In this document: piece after piece, positions 23,408 to 32,230 of the stretch | Numbering within the stretch: position 1 is the stretch's first letter | Layout of the letters: each line of letters begins with the position of its first letter | Source of the DNA: Mycolicibacterium duvalii | Lineage (GTDB): Bacteria > Actinomycetota > Actinomycetes > Mycobacteriales > Mycobacteriaceae | Length of the DNA: 64,000 nt | Direction of reading: 5' to 3' | Assembly: GCF_010726645.1 (NCBI RefSeq) | Contig: NZ_AP022563.1 | Location: 5,518,001-5,582,000 of the forward strand | Position numbers and translations under genes: made by a program | Notes under the pieces: generated by a model | Databases searched by the model: none | What the model was told of the DNA's origin: nothing | The model's input: only the letters and a program-made list of their open reading frames with translations

Positions 23408-24928
23408 TCAGGCTGCGTGGTTGTCGGGGGGTGCGGGTCCGCCGGGTTGGCCGGGGTCGCCTGCCTCGTCGGGTTGGCTGATGTCGTCGTCGGTCGGTGG
23501 TGCGGCGTTCGGCTTTTGGTCGTCGGCGGGTTGCGCCGGGTTGAGATCCTCGCCGTTGTCGGTGAGCCATTCCGGTTGGGGTGGGCGCAGGAGGCGTTCG
23601 GGGCGGTGGTAGTGGTTGAGCCGGGCCTGGCCGGTATCGAGGTGGGGTGGGGGGATCCATTCGACGTCGCCGTTGGTGATGCGGGTGGTCCAGCCGCCGT
23701 CGGTGTCGACGAGGCGGTTGTCGGGGCCGCAGGCCAGGGCGAGTTCGTCGATGTTGGTGTTGCCGCCGCGGCACCAGTCGGTGTCGTGGTGGACTTGGCA
23801 GCCGTAGGCGCCGATGGTGCAGCCGGGTTTGGTGCAGCCGCCATCGCGCGCGATCAGCATGATGCGCTGGGCCGGGGAGGCAGTGCGTCGGGCACGGTAG
23901 AGGTTCAGCGCGGAGCCGGTGGCGCGGTCGAACACCGCCAGGTAGTGGTGGGCGTGGGAGGCCATCCGGATCACGTCGGCGATCGGCATGACGGTACCGC
24001 CGCCGGTGGTGCCGACCCCGGCGCGGGATTCGAGGTCTTGGAGGGTGGTGCGGATGATCACTGAGACCGGGAGCCCGTTGAGTTGGCCGAGTTCACCGCT
24101 CATCAGGGCGATGCGCCCGACGGCGACCATCGCGTCGTGTTGGCGTTGGGCCAGGCTGCGGTGGTCGGCATCGATCTGGGCTTGGGTCGGTGTGCCCGAG
24201 GTGCAGGGTTGGGGGTCGTCGGGGTTGCACATGCCGGGTGCGGCGTACTTGGCGAAGATGACTTCCCAGACCGCGCGGGCTTCGGGGGACAGGTCCCCGG
24301 TGATCGCGCTCATCGCGTCGCCACGTTGTTTACCCAGAGTGACACTGCGTTTGCGGGCGCGGTCGTGCTCGTCGGGTTCGGGGCCGTCTTGGTCGAGCAG
24401 GAACAGGGTGCGTTGGGCGGCGTCGTTGAGTTCTTTGGGTCCGACTCCCACCGCGTTGCGCACCAGATCGATCTCGAGCTGCTCCCGAGTGGCCGCATCG
24501 ACGAAGCCGGGCAACTTGTCCACGGCCTTGCGGATGACCGCGACGTGTTCTTCGTTGATCAGGCCATGGGCTTGAGCGACGGCGGTGGCCGCGAGCACCG
24601 GCGGCAGCGCCGGCCCGGTCACCGGCTGGCGCGGGGCCAACACCGAGGCCTCGGCCAACCGCCGGCAGGCCTCGCTGGTGGAGAGGCGCCAGCGCACCGA
24701 GAGCACCTCTTTCCACGATTTGGCGCCCATCTGCTGCGGGGTGGTCTCGGTCTGCAACCGGCCCAGCAGCCGATGCCGCATCGCGGGCAGCCGACACCCC
24801 ACCGTCTCCAACTCGTCGAGCGCGTCCACCAACTCCGATCGGGTCAGCAGATCGACCTCACAGCCGGCGAGCGCGTCCACGGCGGCGCGCACCGCCGAAA
24901 CCGCCTCCCGCACAGCCACACCCGACAT
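23408..24928 (-). CDS. 13E12-repeat family HNH endonuclease-domain protein (DUF222)
   Basis: A 506-residue protein of the mycobacterial 13E12/REP family. The N-terminal DUF222 region covers about the first 300 residues. A C-terminal HNH domain has CTKPGCTIGAYGCQVHHDTDW and LACGPDNRL, containing the His-His, Asn and paired Cys of the zinc-bound nuclease fold. A Pro/Asp-rich tail ends the protein. The family is multicopy in mycobacteria and several members are DNA-damage inducible; its physiological role is unknown. A LexA-type SOS box overlaps the alternative ATG at 24943 and ends three bases before the ATG at 24928 used here. An internal start is also possible. Confidence 0.85.
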   Translation of the reverse strand: MSGVAVREAVSAVRAAVDALAGCEVDLLTRSELVDALDELETVGCRLPAMRHRLLGRLQTETTPQQMGAKSWKEVLSVRWRLSTSEACRRLAEASVLAPRQPVTGPALPPVLAATAVAQAHGLINEEHVAVIRKAVDKLPGFVDAATREQLEIDLVRNAVGVGPKELNDAAQRTLFLLDQDGPEPDEHDRARKRSVTLGKQRGDAMSAITGDLSPEARAVWEVIFAKYAAPGMCNPDDPQPCTSGTPTQAQIDADHRSLAQRQHDAMVAVGRIALMSGELGQLNGLPVSVIIRTTLQDLESRAGVGTTGGGTVMPIADVIRMASHAHHYLAVFDRATGSALNLYRARRTASPAQRIMLIARDGGCTKPGCTIGAYGCQVHHDTDWCRGGNTNIDELALACGPDNRLVDTDGGWTTRITNGDVEWIPPPHLDTGQARLNHYHRPERLLRPPQPEWLTDNGEDLNPAQPADDQKPNAAPPTDDDISQPDEAGDPGQPGGPAPPDNHAA

Positions 24929-24931
24929 AAC

Positions 24932-24947
24932 TCGAACATACATTCGA
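24932..24947 (-). promoter_or_regulatory. SOS box (LexA operator) at the 13E12 gene
   Basis: On the plus strand TCGAACATACATTCGA; the mycobacterial LexA consensus is TCGAAC-N4-GTTCGA, so 11 of 12 conserved bases match. It adjoins the start of the HNH-domain gene, so that gene is predicted to be induced by DNA damage. Confidence 0.75.
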
Positions 24948-25003
24948 CCACCGACAAAAACGGGCCCCGGCATCAAGACATCAGGGACGTACGCCGTGAG
25001 GTC

Positions 25004-25555
25004 TCAGTTCGCCTCGGTAAACGCCGGAGCCACGAAGCGTCGCAGCATCTCCTCTTCCACGCGGCGGTCACCGGCGGGCCAGTAGGCCAGCGACACCACG
25101 AGACGCACGATCCATTGCGCGGCCTGCGGATCGGCATCGGCGATACCGGCCAGTTCGGCGGCGAGGTGGGCCAGCACGGGAGACGAGTGCAGCTCACCGA
25201 GTTCCGCAGAATTGCGGGAGGTCAACATGAGCCGCCGCATCGGATCCGTGCGTATCTGGTCCAGCGCCACGGTGATCGCCGCGACGACGCGGTCGGGCCC
25301 CGTGAGTCCGGTGACGGCCCGCCGGACGGTGTCGGTGATCCCCGCCGATAGACGAACAAGGATCGCGTCGCGGATCTGCGCTTTGCCGCCCGCGTAGCGG
25401 TAGACCGTCGCGCGCGAGCAGTGCACCTGCGCTGCCAGGGCGTCGACGTCGAGCGCCTCGAATCCCTCGCGCAGTACGAGGTCGGCGGCCGCGGCGTAGA
25501 TGCGCTCCGCGGCGGCGGACCGTCGGTCGCCGCCGATCACCCAGTCGTCACCCAT
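25004..25555 (-). CDS. TetR-family transcriptional regulator
   Basis: A 183-residue TetR-type repressor. The N-terminal helix-turn-helix reads ADLVLREGFEALDVDALAAQVHCSRATVYRYAG; key elements are the recognition helix CSRATVYRYAGGKAQI and the preceding DALAAQV. The ligand-binding C-terminal half has no identifiable specificity. It is divergent from the cytochrome P450 gene with 188 bases between the starts. That region contains TCTCA-CCGC-TGAGA and a repeated GAGACAA, possible operator pieces, so control of the P450 is a reasonable inference. The ATG at 25555 has AGGGAGA upstream; a long open extension upstream is not coding. Confidence 0.85.
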   Translation of the reverse strand: MGDDWVIGGDRRSAAAERIYAAAADLVLREGFEALDVDALAAQVHCSRATVYRYAGGKAQIRDAILVRLSAGITDTVRRAVTGLTGPDRVVAAITVALDQIRTDPMRRLMLTSRNSAELGELHSSPVLAHLAAELAGIADADPQAAQWIVRLVVSLAYWPAGDRRVEEEMLRRFVAPAFTEAN

Positions 25556-25743
25556 CGCCTGGAATCTCCCTGTGTCGCCGAAGTCACATGTTCTCACCGC
25601 TGAGACAATCCAGGATCCTCGGCCCGGAGTCACCGCAGCTAGAGGGCGATGGGTGAGACAACAGCGGGCTGTGAAGGGCAGGGTGAATCGCCGATATCGT
25701 GCAACGATTGACGCGGGGCGGCCCACCCGCTCAGCGTGTAGGT

Positions 25744-26964
25744 ATGACCCCGCTCGCCGGCGACCTCGGACTCGCACTGTTCGACGACGACTGCATCCAG
25801 GATCCATATCCGCTCTACGCGCGGATGCACGACGCCGGTCCCGTGCACCGGATCGGCGACTCCGGGTTCTACGCGGTGAGCAGGTGGGAGGCCGTGAACG
25901 AGGCCGTCTCCCGCTGCGACGACATCTCGTCGAATTTGACCGCAACGATGACGTACCAGCCCGGCGGGGCCGTTGACATGTTTCCCGTCGCAGAGCTCGG
26001 ATCGCCGATCCACGCCCTGGCCACGGCCGACGACCCGGCCCACGCACTGCACCGCAAACTACTGCTCCCGCAGCTGGCGGCCAAGCGAATCCGCGCGTTC
26101 GAGCCGTTCGTCGGTGAGACCGCGGGCGATATCTGGACGGAGCACGCGCAGTCCGGCCGGATCGAATGGATGAGCGCCATGGCCAACCGCCTGCCCATGA
26201 TGATCGTGGGTCGGATCATCGGTGTCCCGGACAGCGACATCGACACGCTCGCCCGCTGGGGTTACTCCGCCACGCTGGTTGTCGAAGGACTCGTCACCGA
26301 GGACAAGCTCGATGTCGCGCGCACCTCGGTGATGGAACTCGGCGCCTACATCGTCGAGAAGTTCGGCCAGGCCGCAGCCGACCCGCAGGACAACCTGCTG
26401 GGTGACCTTGCCACCGCTTGTGCCACCGGCGAGCTCGACGACACCGCCGCCCTGACCATGATGATCACCCTGTTCAGTGCCGGGGGTGAGTCCACGGCGT
26501 CCCTGATCGGTTCGGCCGCATGGATTCTCGCGACACGCCCTGAAGTGCAGCGCCGGCTGCGCCGTCAGCCCGAGCTCGTGGCGCCGTTCCTCGAAGAGGT
26601 ACTGCGCTACGAGCCGCCCTTCCGCGGCCACTATCGCCACGTGCGCCGCGACACCGAACTGTGCGGCGCCCCGCTGCCGTCGGGGTCCCGTCTGCTTCTG
26701 CTGTGGGGCGCTGCCAATCGGGATCCGCAGCATTTCGAAAGCCCCGACGAGTTCCGGATGGACCGCCCATCGGCCAAGAGCCACATCGCGTTCGGAAAAG
26801 GCATTCACTTCTGCGTCGGTGCCGCGCTGGCCCGGCTGGAGGCCCGCGTGGTGCTGACGCATCTCCTGGAATCCACCACCGAGTTCCACGCGGTCGACAC
26901 GGGACGGTGGCTGCCGAGTCTGTTGGTGCGCCGCCTGGAACGTCTCGAGCTCGAGTTCTGCTGA
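25744..26964 (+). CDS. cytochrome P450
   Basis: A 406-residue soluble bacterial P450 monooxygenase. Family landmarks are present: the I-helix oxygen-activation segment (FSAGGEST), the K-helix ExxR (EEVLRYEPP), and the heme loop FGKGIHFCVGAALARLE with axial cysteine C357. Substrate is not predictable; mycobacterial P450s often act on lipids or sterols. No ferredoxin or reductase gene is adjacent. ATG at 25744 was chosen because the conserved N-terminus begins shortly after; a start 45 bases upstream is possible. Divergent TetR gene is the likely regulator. Confidence 0.93.
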   Translation: MTPLAGDLGLALFDDDCIQDPYPLYARMHDAGPVHRIGDSGFYAVSRWEAVNEAVSRCDDISSNLTATMTYQPGGAVDMFPVAELGSPIHALATADDPAHALHRKLLLPQLAAKRIRAFEPFVGETAGDIWTEHAQSGRIEWMSAMANRLPMMIVGRIIGVPDSDIDTLARWGYSATLVVEGLVTEDKLDVARTSVMELGAYIVEKFGQAAADPQDNLLGDLATACATGELDDTAALTMMITLFSAGGESTASLIGSAAWILATRPEVQRRLRRQPELVAPFLEEVLRYEPPFRGHYRHVRRDTELCGAPLPSGSRLLLLWGAANRDPQHFESPDEFRMDRPSAKSHIAFGKGIHFCVGAALARLEARVVLTHLLESTTEFHAVDTGRWLPSLLVRRLERLELEFC

Positions 26965-27003
26965 CGGCGACGGGTAGCGGCTACCCGGCGAATCGGCCGC
27001 TGA

Positions 27004-27423
27004 TCAGAACGGGCTGCTGTTGGCCTGGTAGCGCGCCTCTTCCGGCCGCGGGCCGTATTTGCGGATGTAGTCCTCGTGCATCCGTGCCTGCTTCTTGCGC
27101 TTGATCACGTCGACGAGGTTGGGGTCGAGTCCGTGCTGAGCCAGCCGGTGTCGGCGCCACACCTTGTTCAACGCGATGGCCATCAGCAGCGCCCACACGT
27201 AGATCGGGACGGTCATCTCCATGCGCATGTAGAACGGGACCGGAATCAACCAGAACGGCGCGAGCACCAGCGCCGGGGGAATGGCGTAGCGGATCATGTG
27301 CCGGCGAATCGCGCCTTGGCCGGCCAGATCCTCGGCCACCCACCGCTTCATCGACGCCGGCAGGCGCCGACCGTAGCAGTAGCCGAGGTACTGCCACAGG
27401 TTCGGTTTGGTGGCGGTGGTCAT
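27004..27423 (-). CDS. DUF5313 family membrane protein
   Basis: A 139-residue small membrane protein of a mycobacterial unknown-function family. It begins MTTATKPNLWQYLGYCYG, has two central hydrophobic helices (about residues 49-66 and 73-89), and a basic tail (IKRKKQARMHEDYIRKYG). The ATG at 27423 has AAAGGAG five bases upstream. A GTG at 27447 overlapping the MarR stop (GTGA) would add eight residues. It is the second gene of an operon with the MarR regulator, which may therefore control it. Confidence 0.75.
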   Translation of the reverse strand: MTTATKPNLWQYLGYCYGRRLPASMKRWVAEDLAGQGAIRRHMIRYAIPPALVLAPFWLIPVPFYMRMEMTVPIYVWALLMAIALNKVWRRHRLAQHGLDPNLVDVIKRKKQARMHEDYIRKYGPRPEEARYQANSSPF

Positions 27424-27443
27424 CGCGACTCCTTTGTTGTGGT

Positions 27444-27929
27444 TCACGACGGCAGCGCTCCGGCGGCCAGCGCAGCCTGGTTGACGCGGGTGAGTACCTG
27501 ATGAAGTTGCTCGAGTTCCGCCGGATCGACACCGAGGCGCTCGGTCACCGCGACCGGGATGCCCACCGCCCGCTCGCGCAGCGCGACACCGGCGTCGGTC
27601 AAGCGCACCTCGGTGGCGCGCTCATCGGTGACACTTCGCGACCGGCTGACCAATCCGAGAGCGGCCAGTCGCTTGAGCATCGGCGACAGCGTGGCCGAAT
27701 CGAGTTGCAACAAAGTGGCGATCTGCTTGACCGACAGGGCGGCGTCGGGCGACTTCCGCTGCTGATCCCACAGAGCCAGCATCACCAGGTATTGCGGATG
27801 CGTCAGGCCGAGGGGTTCCAGCAGTGGGCGGTACACCGCCAGCACGGCTCGATTGGTGACCGCCAGCGCGAAGCAGACCTGGCGCTCCAGGGTGAGGGGA
27901 TCGGCCGCAGCCGTCGGTGCAGCCGACAT
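27444..27929 (-). CDS. MarR-family regulator, OhrR-like
   Basis: A 161-residue winged-helix repressor. The N-terminal part resembles OhrR, the organic-peroxide sensor: LERQVCFALAVTNRAVL, with Cys at residue 19 where OhrR carries its redox-active cysteine, followed by PLLEPLGLTHPQYLVMLALW. The recognition helix is QLDSATLSPMLKRLAALG and the wing is SVTDERATEVRLT. No Ohr gene is adjacent, so peroxide sensing is inference from the cysteine only. It overlaps or abuts the DUF5313 gene downstream. Confidence 0.85.
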   Translation of the reverse strand: MSAAPTAAADPLTLERQVCFALAVTNRAVLAVYRPLLEPLGLTHPQYLVMLALWDQQRKSPDAALSVKQIATLLQLDSATLSPMLKRLAALGLVSRSRSVTDERATEVRLTDAGVALRERAVGIPVAVTERLGVDPAELEQLHQVLTRVNQAALAAGALPS

Positions 27930-27984
27930 GTTCCCATCGTGCCCGATTAGTTAGCGCGCAAACAATATCGGGTTGCTCACACCG

Positions 27985-28410
27985 TCACTCGGGCGACGGG
28001 GTGCCGATCAGAACCGCGCTGAGCCGGCAACCGTCAGGGCCCGCTCGCCAGGCATGGTCGACGCCCGTCAGCACCACCAGGTCTCCGGCTGCGAGCGCGT
28101 GGGCGCCGTCGTCGAGGATCAGCTCCACGGTGCCCGACAGCACCGTCTCCAGATCGACGGTGTCGGTGTGGTGCATCGGCGTCTCCGAGCCCGGTCCGAG
28201 GTCGACGACCATCCAGCGGGCGAGACCGGGTGCGATGCCCTGGTCGATCAGGGGCGCGGAGCCTGCGGGCCGCGCCGGTGGCGGATTGGTCGTCGTCTGG
28301 TAGGGCACCCCCATCGCGAACCCCGGGGCGAGCGTGTCGAGTGTCAGTTCTTCGGCGCTGACGACGCACGATCTGCCCTCGGCGTCGGTTCCGGTGATCA
28401 AGGTGCGCAC
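27985..28410 (-). CDS. cupin-domain protein
   Basis: A 141-residue single-domain cupin. The core reads TPMHHTDTVDLETVLSGTVE, with the metal-ligand HH and Glu pattern, and GDLVVLTGVDHAWRAGPDGC, the second cupin motif with its His. Such proteins bind a metal and a small ligand; the reaction is not identifiable. The GTG at 28410 is preceded by GGAAGGA. It lies 77 bases after the GGDEF gene on the same strand. Confidence 0.8.
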   Translation of the reverse strand: MRTLITGTDAEGRSCVVSAEELTLDTLAPGFAMGVPYQTTTNPPPARPAGSAPLIDQGIAPGLARWMVVDLGPGSETPMHHTDTVDLETVLSGTVELILDDGAHALAAGDLVVLTGVDHAWRAGPDGCRLSAVLIGTPSPE

Positions 28411-28487
28411 GGCGGTCCTTCCGCAGAGGTCGACAGGTCGTACTCGATCATGCGGCACACCGCCCCGGCGCCGGCCCGCGGGTGCTG

Positions 28488-29582
28488 CTACGTCGTCGTA
28501 CCCGGGGCAGGCCAGGCGCCGAAATGATGACACTGGTTGCCGCCCTTGCGTTTCGCGGTGTACATCGCCAGGTCGGCGGCGGCCACGAGGTGGTCCACGG
28601 CGGACTCCATGGCTCGTCGGCGGGGAGCGTCGAGCGCGGTGTAGACGGTCCCGACGCTCGCGGTGACCCGCGCGGTGAGCGCAGCGACGGCATCACAGAT
28701 GTCCTGATAGGCCGATGTCAATCGATGTGACGGCGCGACATCGGCGATCAGGAACTCCTCGCCACCGCTGCGGGCGATCACCGCAGTGGGGGAGGTGGTC
28801 GCCCGCAGCGCAGCGGCAACCTCGACGAGCGCCCGATCGCCGGCGAGGTGTCCGTGGGTGTCGTTGAGCGACTTGAAATCGTCGAGGTCGACCAGCGCAA
28901 CGATCAGGTAGCGGTCCCCGTCGTAGCGCCGCGCGATCAGGTCCAGTGTCTGCCTGCGGAAGGCGCGCCGGTTGAGCAGACCGGTCAGCGGGTCGAGGTC
29001 GGCGTGGATCAGGTCGCCCTGCAGCGCCCGGAGCAGGACCTGAATGGCCAGCGGCATCACGATGTTGATCTGCAGCACCAGAAACAGGTCCACCGCCGCG
29101 AGCGCGGTCCGGCCGTCGGCGGCCATGGACAGCGCACGACCGCCACCGACCAGTGCCGCGACCGCGAAGTTGGCCAGCACCAGGCGGGTCGAATGGAAGA
29201 ACGCCAGATACGCGCCGTTGGTGGCGAATGCGACACAACCGAGCAGAGCGGCCAGCGGATCGGGGTAGGCAAGACAGATCGCCGCGATGGACGCCGAGGT
29301 CAGCGCCGCAAACGTGACCGACTGCGTCCGGCTCGGCCAGCGCCAGACCCACAGCGCCGCACCGACCAGGCCGCCGCCGAAGGCGAACCACATCATGGTC
29401 AGGTTCGGAAACGGCGGCGCCGCATCGCTGCTCGCGAGGTCGACGATCAACACCAGCGCGGCGGTCGACATCGCGAGAGCGATACCCGCCATCAACATCC
29501 GGACGGCGGACGTAACACCGCGTGCGCTGAGGTACGTGCTGAACCACTCGTAGTGGTCGGCGCGTCGTGGGTGGCTCGGCAT
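28488..29582 (-). CDS. diguanylate cyclase (GGDEF) membrane protein
   Basis: A 364-residue protein with an N-terminal hydrophobic region of about five to six membrane helices (residues 30-190) and a C-terminal GGDEF domain. The domain begins DPLTGLLNRRAF and carries VDLDDFKSLNDTHGH and the active-site sequence RSGGEEF, a functional form of the motif. It should make cyclic di-GMP from two GTP. No EAL domain is present. An I-site RxxD is not evident just before the GGEEF. ATG at 29582 chosen over an upstream TTG. No neighbour shows what input it senses. Confidence 0.9.
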   Translation of the reverse strand: MPSHPRRADHYEWFSTYLSARGVTSAVRMLMAGIALAMSTAALVLIVDLASSDAAPPFPNLTMMWFAFGGGLVGAALWVWRWPSRTQSVTFAALTSASIAAICLAYPDPLAALLGCVAFATNGAYLAFFHSTRLVLANFAVAALVGGGRALSMAADGRTALAAVDLFLVLQINIVMPLAIQVLLRALQGDLIHADLDPLTGLLNRRAFRRQTLDLIARRYDGDRYLIVALVDLDDFKSLNDTHGHLAGDRALVEVAAALRATTSPTAVIARSGGEEFLIADVAPSHRLTSAYQDICDAVAALTARVTASVGTVYTALDAPRRRAMESAVDHLVAAADLAMYTAKRKGGNQCHHFGAWPAPGTTT

Positions 29583-29711
29583 CTCGTCCTGTCGTACGGA
29601 AGTGTCCGCATCCAGCAAACCAGACTCCGGCCGGGGATGGGCTCACCGATTTGCCGCGAGGCCGACACCCGATCCTTGCCGGACGTCAGCGGAGCGCCGT
29701 AACCTCGTGAA

Positions 29712-30710
29712 ATGTCGGGCCCGCCACCAGCGTGTGCAGAGGATCTGGCCGCGCTTGCCGTGTTCGCGGGCGTTGCGGTCGAGGCGTTGACGCCGCTGGC
29801 CGAGCAGCTCCGGCCGTTGTCCGCCGCTGCGGGTCAGGTGCTGATGCAGCAGGGTGAGCTGGCCGTGTCGTTCCTGCTGATCGAGACCGGCCGCGCGGAG
29901 GTCACCCACGTCGGCGACGACGGTCACGACACCGTCGTCGACCTGGGTCCGGGTCTGCTCGTCGGGGAGATCGCGTTGCTGCGTGACGCGCCGCGCACGG
30001 CCACCGTGGTGGCGACCGAGCCGCTGACGGGCTGGGTGGGTGGTCGCGAGGCGTTCGCGACGATGCTCGAGGTGCCCGGCATGGTCGATCGGATGGTGCG
30101 CACCGCGCGGCAGCGGGTGGCGGCCTTCATCACGCCGATCCCGGTTCGGATGCGCGATGGCACCGAGCTGTTCCTGCGGCCGGTCCTGCCCGGCGACGTC
30201 GAGCGCACCGCCAACGGTCACGTCGAGTTCTCCACCGAGACGATCTACCGACGGTTCCAGTCGGTCCGCAAGCCGACGAAGTCCCTGATGACCTACCTGT
30301 TCGAGGTGGATTACCTCGAGCATTTCGTCTTCGTGCTGACCGACGGCGCCGACGGTCCGGTCGTCGCCGACGCGAGGTTCGTCCGGGACGGGATGGACCC
30401 GGCCGAAGCCGAGATCGCGTTCATCGTCGGCGACGCCTATCAGGGGCGGGGCGTCGGGACCTTCCTGATGTGGGCGCTGTCGGTGGCCGCCCGCGACGAC
30501 GGCGTGCGCCGGTTCACCGCGCGCGTCCTGGCCAACAACCAGTCGATGCGCGCCATCCTGGACCGCTACGGGGCGACGTGGCGTCGCGACGACCTGGGCG
30601 TCGTCGCCACCGAGATCGACGTGCCCAAGCCCGGTGACCTGCCGTTGCCGCCGGAACTGGTCAAGAAGATCCGTCGCATGGCCCGCCAGGCGATCCGTGC
30701 GGTCGGGTGA
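29712..30710 (+). CDS. cAMP-dependent protein lysine acetyltransferase (KATmt/PatA, Rv0998)
   Basis: A 332-residue fusion of an N-terminal cyclic-nucleotide-binding domain (about 10-140) and a C-terminal GNAT domain (about 150-310). The cAMP pocket is seen in LVGEIALLRDAPRTATVVA, with Glu and Arg contacting ribose and phosphate; the acetyl-CoA loop is YQGRGVGTFLM. In M. tuberculosis and M. smegmatis the enzyme is activated by cAMP and acetylates lysines of acyl-CoA synthetases and a universal stress protein, shutting down acyl-CoA formation. Length and order match Rv0998. It is divergent from the GGDEF gene. Confidence 0.93.
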   Translation: MSGPPPACAEDLAALAVFAGVAVEALTPLAEQLRPLSAAAGQVLMQQGELAVSFLLIETGRAEVTHVGDDGHDTVVDLGPGLLVGEIALLRDAPRTATVVATEPLTGWVGGREAFATMLEVPGMVDRMVRTARQRVAAFITPIPVRMRDGTELFLRPVLPGDVERTANGHVEFSTETIYRRFQSVRKPTKSLMTYLFEVDYLEHFVFVLTDGADGPVVADARFVRDGMDPAEAEIAFIVGDAYQGRGVGTFLMWALSVAARDDGVRRFTARVLANNQSMRAILDRYGATWRRDDLGVVATEIDVPKPGDLPLPPELVKKIRRMARQAIRAVG

Positions 30711-30719
30711 CCGCGGCCG

Positions 30720-31418
30720 TCACGGCGTGATGCGGGTTTCGTCGTCGATCGCCTGAGTTCCGTCCATCAGCGCGGCCGCCTGCTCCTCGGTGCCTTCGGC
30801 ATCGATCTGCAGCACGAAGAGCCCGTCCGCGCCGGGGATGGCGACCGTTTTCTGCGCGATCATCCGCGGAACTCCCTCACGGACGTACAGGCCGCCGATC
30901 GTCGTCGCGTCGAAGCCGCTCAGCTCGCCGGTCTGGGCCGTCTCGGGCCCTTCGAACTCGGGCAGCGTCCGCAGTTGATTCGGCGCGACCTCCAACACCG
31001 TGGCCGGATCGACGTTGCCGGTCAGCTTGAAGACCCGCGCAACGATCGTCGCCGGGTCGCCGGCCGGCGCGGTTTCGTCGGCCGTTTCCAGGGCGAGGTA
31101 TGCCCCTTCGGGTGCGTTCGGGCCCATATCGACCCACCCTTGCGGGGTCGGCAGCTCGATGGTCGGAGCACCCGGGTCACCCGGCAGCACCGGCGTGCGC
31201 ACCAGGTTGTTCTCGGCGATGTAGTCGTCCAGTGTGGTGGCCGGAGCGGCGGATTCGGTGGTCGTCGTCGGCGCGTCGGCCGGCGCCGAGGTGGTTTCGG
31301 CGGTGGTGGTGGGCGAGTTCCCGTCGGCTGACTCGTCACTCGACCCGCAGGCGGACAAGCCGATTGCGAGCGCGACCGCAGCGACTGTGACGGCACCAGC
31401 TCGCAGGGGGTTGGTCAT
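30720..31418 (-). CDS. LpqN/LpqT-family lipoprotein
   Basis: A 232-residue predicted lipoprotein. The signal peptide ends in the lipobox LSAC-G at about residue 23. A Ser/Thr/Pro-rich linker follows to about 60, then a domain resembling mycobacterial LpqN/LpqT: TPQGWVDMG near its start and a C-terminal strand set (GLYVREGVPRMIAQKTVAI). The ATG has AGGAGA four bases upstream. It converges on the acetyltransferase gene with nine bases between stops. Function of the family is not known; LpqN has been linked to envelope and host interactions. Confidence 0.8.
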   Translation of the reverse strand: MTNPLRAGAVTVAAVALAIGLSACGSSDESADGNSPTTTAETTSAPADAPTTTTESAAPATTLDDYIAENNLVRTPVLPGDPGAPTIELPTPQGWVDMGPNAPEGAYLALETADETAPAGDPATIVARVFKLTGNVDPATVLEVAPNQLRTLPEFEGPETAQTGELSGFDATTIGGLYVREGVPRMIAQKTVAIPGADGLFVLQIDAEGTEEQAAALMDGTQAIDDETRITP

Positions 31419-31551
31419 GTCGTCTCCTGTTCGTGGGTCCGCGACTGAAGGCCGGACTCCTGCGCAGCATATCGGTCGAGGGCAAGATTCCCGCCGGTTC
31501 ACACGGCGCCGCAGCCGCCCGGCGGCCGAGCGCCGTGGTATCAAGGCCCTC

Positions 31552-32202
31552 GTGAGGCGGTTCACGGTGGGCGCGATGCTCGCGCTGTGTGTGAGCTGCG
31601 GGCAGCCGCCGCCGCAAGCGACCGATACGACCACCAGCGCGACGTTGCAGCCGATCAACCCGGCCAGAATCGACCGCGCCCGCGAACACGTCCCCGACGG
31701 TTACGAGGTGGCCCCTTTCGCCGGCCCGGCGTCACCAGTTGTGTTGTGGGGCATGGGAGATGGGGCTTCCGCTGATCCACCCCAGTGCCTTGCTCTCGCC
31801 GCGCCCGCGGTGGACCCGGCCGCCGTGCGCGGCTGGTCGGCGTCGGGACCCGGCGGCATCATCTACGCGGTGGTGGCTGCGTCGCCGGCCCGACCGGAAC
31901 CCGGCCTCGCCCGAGACTGCGGTCGCTGGCGGATCGCCTCGGCCCGCAGCAGTGCCGCCGTCACCCGCGTCGACGCGCCGGCGGTGGCGGCGGCCGATAC
32001 CAACGGGATGCGGACCGAGGCTCGCACGGTGGTCGAAGGTGGTACCGAAACCCGCACGCATGCAGACACATTCGTGGCGTACCTGGATGGATATGTGTCG
32101 TTCGTCGCGGTGGTCACCGATCCGGGCGCGACGCATCCGGCTCTGACAGCGGCGTTCGCCGCTGATCTGCTCACCGAAACGGTCGCGGCGTTGCGCGGCT
32201 GA
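31552..32202 (+). CDS. putative lipoprotein, DUF5642-like (Rv0999 family), copy 1
   Basis: A 216-residue exported protein. The short signal peptide MRRFTVGAMLALCVSC-G contains a lipobox-type cysteine. The mature part opens with INPARIDRAREHVPDGYEV and is related in layout to the next gene (conserved PPQC / PPEC segment, FVAYLDGYVSFVAVVTDPG versus a similar C-terminal strand). The GTG start gives the best signal peptide; frame extension upstream overlaps the divergent lipoprotein gene and is rejected. Function unknown. Confidence 0.7.
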   Translation: MRRFTVGAMLALCVSCGQPPPQATDTTTSATLQPINPARIDRAREHVPDGYEVAPFAGPASPVVLWGMGDGASADPPQCLALAAPAVDPAAVRGWSASGPGGIIYAVVAASPARPEPGLARDCGRWRIASARSSAAVTRVDAPAVAAADTNGMRTEARTVVEGGTETRTHADTFVAYLDGYVSFVAVVTDPGATHPALTAAFAADLLTETVAALRG

Positions 32203-32230
32203 GGTGCGGTCCGCGGGTACATTGGCGCCG

